This document shows positions 6,715 through 7,293 of a stretch of DNA of 7,293 bases, in pieces (position 1 is the first letter of the stretch; each line of letters opens with the position of its first letter). This DNA is from Acidobacteriota bacterium (GTDB lineage Bacteria > Acidobacteriota > Terriglobia > Terriglobales > Acidobacteriaceae). The DNA is taken from positions 1 to 7,293 of the forward strand of contig QIAW01000020.1 of NCBI GenBank assembly GCA_003225655.1, given 5' to 3'. The notes under the pieces are model-generated. The model was given only the letters and a program-made list of their open reading frames with translations. It did not search any database and was not told the DNA's origin. Both the position numbers and the translations under genes were made by a program.

Positions 6715-7293
6715 CTAAAGAGATTTCCCACCGCTGTGCGACGCGAAAAGGTATATCGCGCAAAGAAGCAATACCGGATCGAGTGGATGCCGGTAGCGCA
6801 CGTGGGTGTGCGTTATATAAAAGATGAGGGGATAGAAAACCAGCGTGGCAAGCAGCAGCCATGCCCCCGGAACTTCTTTACGAATTGCGCGCAGGCACCC
6901 CCAAAGGCCGAGCAAGGTCATCATGAACAAAAAGGTCGTCCGCACGACCACGTTGGAAGGATGGACCCTGGGATCATCTGGCGCACCACACCAGAAGTAG
7001 ACAATTCGCTTGAGGCTTATCACGGTGAACGTTCCCGGATGACTTCGTATGAACTCCAGCGCCAGCCGGCGCTTGGCGGCAATGTAAGCAATTTCGCCCA
7101 GCCGCTGGTATTCGCGCAGCTCCGCGTTGTTCCATATCGGATGCTTCCACTGCACGATCAAGCCATCCGCTCCCGGCTGGTTTCCCAGATACAGCTCTTC
7201 GCCAAAATTACTGCGCAGACCAAGATAGCGCATGGTGATGTAATTTCTCGCGAGCCAAGGCACGCAGCCCAGCACCGTGAGCAGCAGAACGGA
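6715..7293 (-). CDS. GT39/ArnT-like membrane glycosyltransferase, C-terminal fragment
   Basis: Partial gene: the frame is open from the right edge (7293) to TAG at 6717-6715, giving 192 residues with the N-terminus outside the window. Seen: a hydrophobic segment ending in CVPWLARNYITMRYLGL, the membrane-exit PW-x-RN-Y pattern common in bacterial GT39/ArnT-like enzymes. Next comes a periplasmic loop with FGEELYLGNQPGADG and HPIWNNAELREYQRLGE, then further membrane helices (VVVRTTFLFMMTLLGLWG, WLLLATLVFYPLIFYIT) and the C-terminal RYRHPLDPVLLLCAIYLF. RYRHP(I/L)(E/D)P is characteristic of this family's last helix. It is expected to transfer a sugar from a lipid-phosphate carrier at the membrane. 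Catalytic residues lie in the missing N-terminal part, so donor and acceptor cannot be judged. Sequence differs clearly from the complete glycosyltransferase upstream, so this is not a recent duplicate. A GTG at 7275 is internal, not the start. Confidence 0.8.
   Translation of the reverse strand, partial: SVLLLTVLGCVPWLARNYITMRYLGLRSNFGEELYLGNQPGADGLIVQWKHPIWNNAELREYQRLGEIAYIAAKRRLALEFIRSHPGTFTVISLKRIVYFWCGAPDDPRVHPSNVVVRTTFLFMMTLLGLWGCLRAIRKEVPGAWLLLATLVFYPLIFYITHTHVRYRHPLDPVLLLCAIYLFASHSGGKSL

Overview
The window looks like ordinary chromosome of a moderately GC-rich soil-type bacterium. The protein styles fit Acidobacteriota (Terriglobia, Koribacter/Terriglobales-like). That assignment comes from remembered family resemblance, not a search. 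It holds five genes (two cut by the window edges) on both strands, plus one gene-free, unusually structured stretch. I see no rRNA, tRNA, CRISPR, transposase or phage genes.

Layout. (1) 1-222, minus: first 74 codons of a glycogen-branching-enzyme/alpha-amylase-type GH13 protein, with a CBM48-like start. (2) 336-1352, plus: a zinc-dependent medium-chain alcohol dehydrogenase, divergent from gene 1 across a 113-bp gap. (3) 1535-2833, plus: an adrenodoxin-reductase/FprA-type FAD oxidoreductase. (4) 2859-4190, minus: a dihydrolipoamide-dehydrogenase/mercuric-reductase-like disulfide oxidoreductase, converging on gene 3 with only 25 bp between stop codons. (5) 4355-6238, plus: a GT39-type polytopic membrane glycosyltransferase, divergent from gene 4. 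(6) 6239-6714: no convincing gene. Its first 200 bases carry nested inverted repeats. (7) 6715-7293, minus: C-terminal part of a second GT39/ArnT-like membrane glycosyltransferase, running off the right edge.

How they work together. Genes 2, 3 and 4 are all pyridine-nucleotide oxidoreductases, but they are separate transcription units rather than one operon, so a shared pathway is not shown. The two membrane glycosyltransferases point to cell-envelope glycosylation with a polyprenyl-phosphate-sugar donor.

The most notable observation is in gene 4. The redox cysteine pair and the C-terminal His/Glu pair are intact, but about 17 residues carrying the second FAD-binding Gly-Asp motif are missing in frame. 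Second is the nested hairpin element at 6277-6443. Third is the Asp that replaces the first structural-zinc cysteine in the alcohol dehydrogenase. I found no clear undescribed multi-gene system here.
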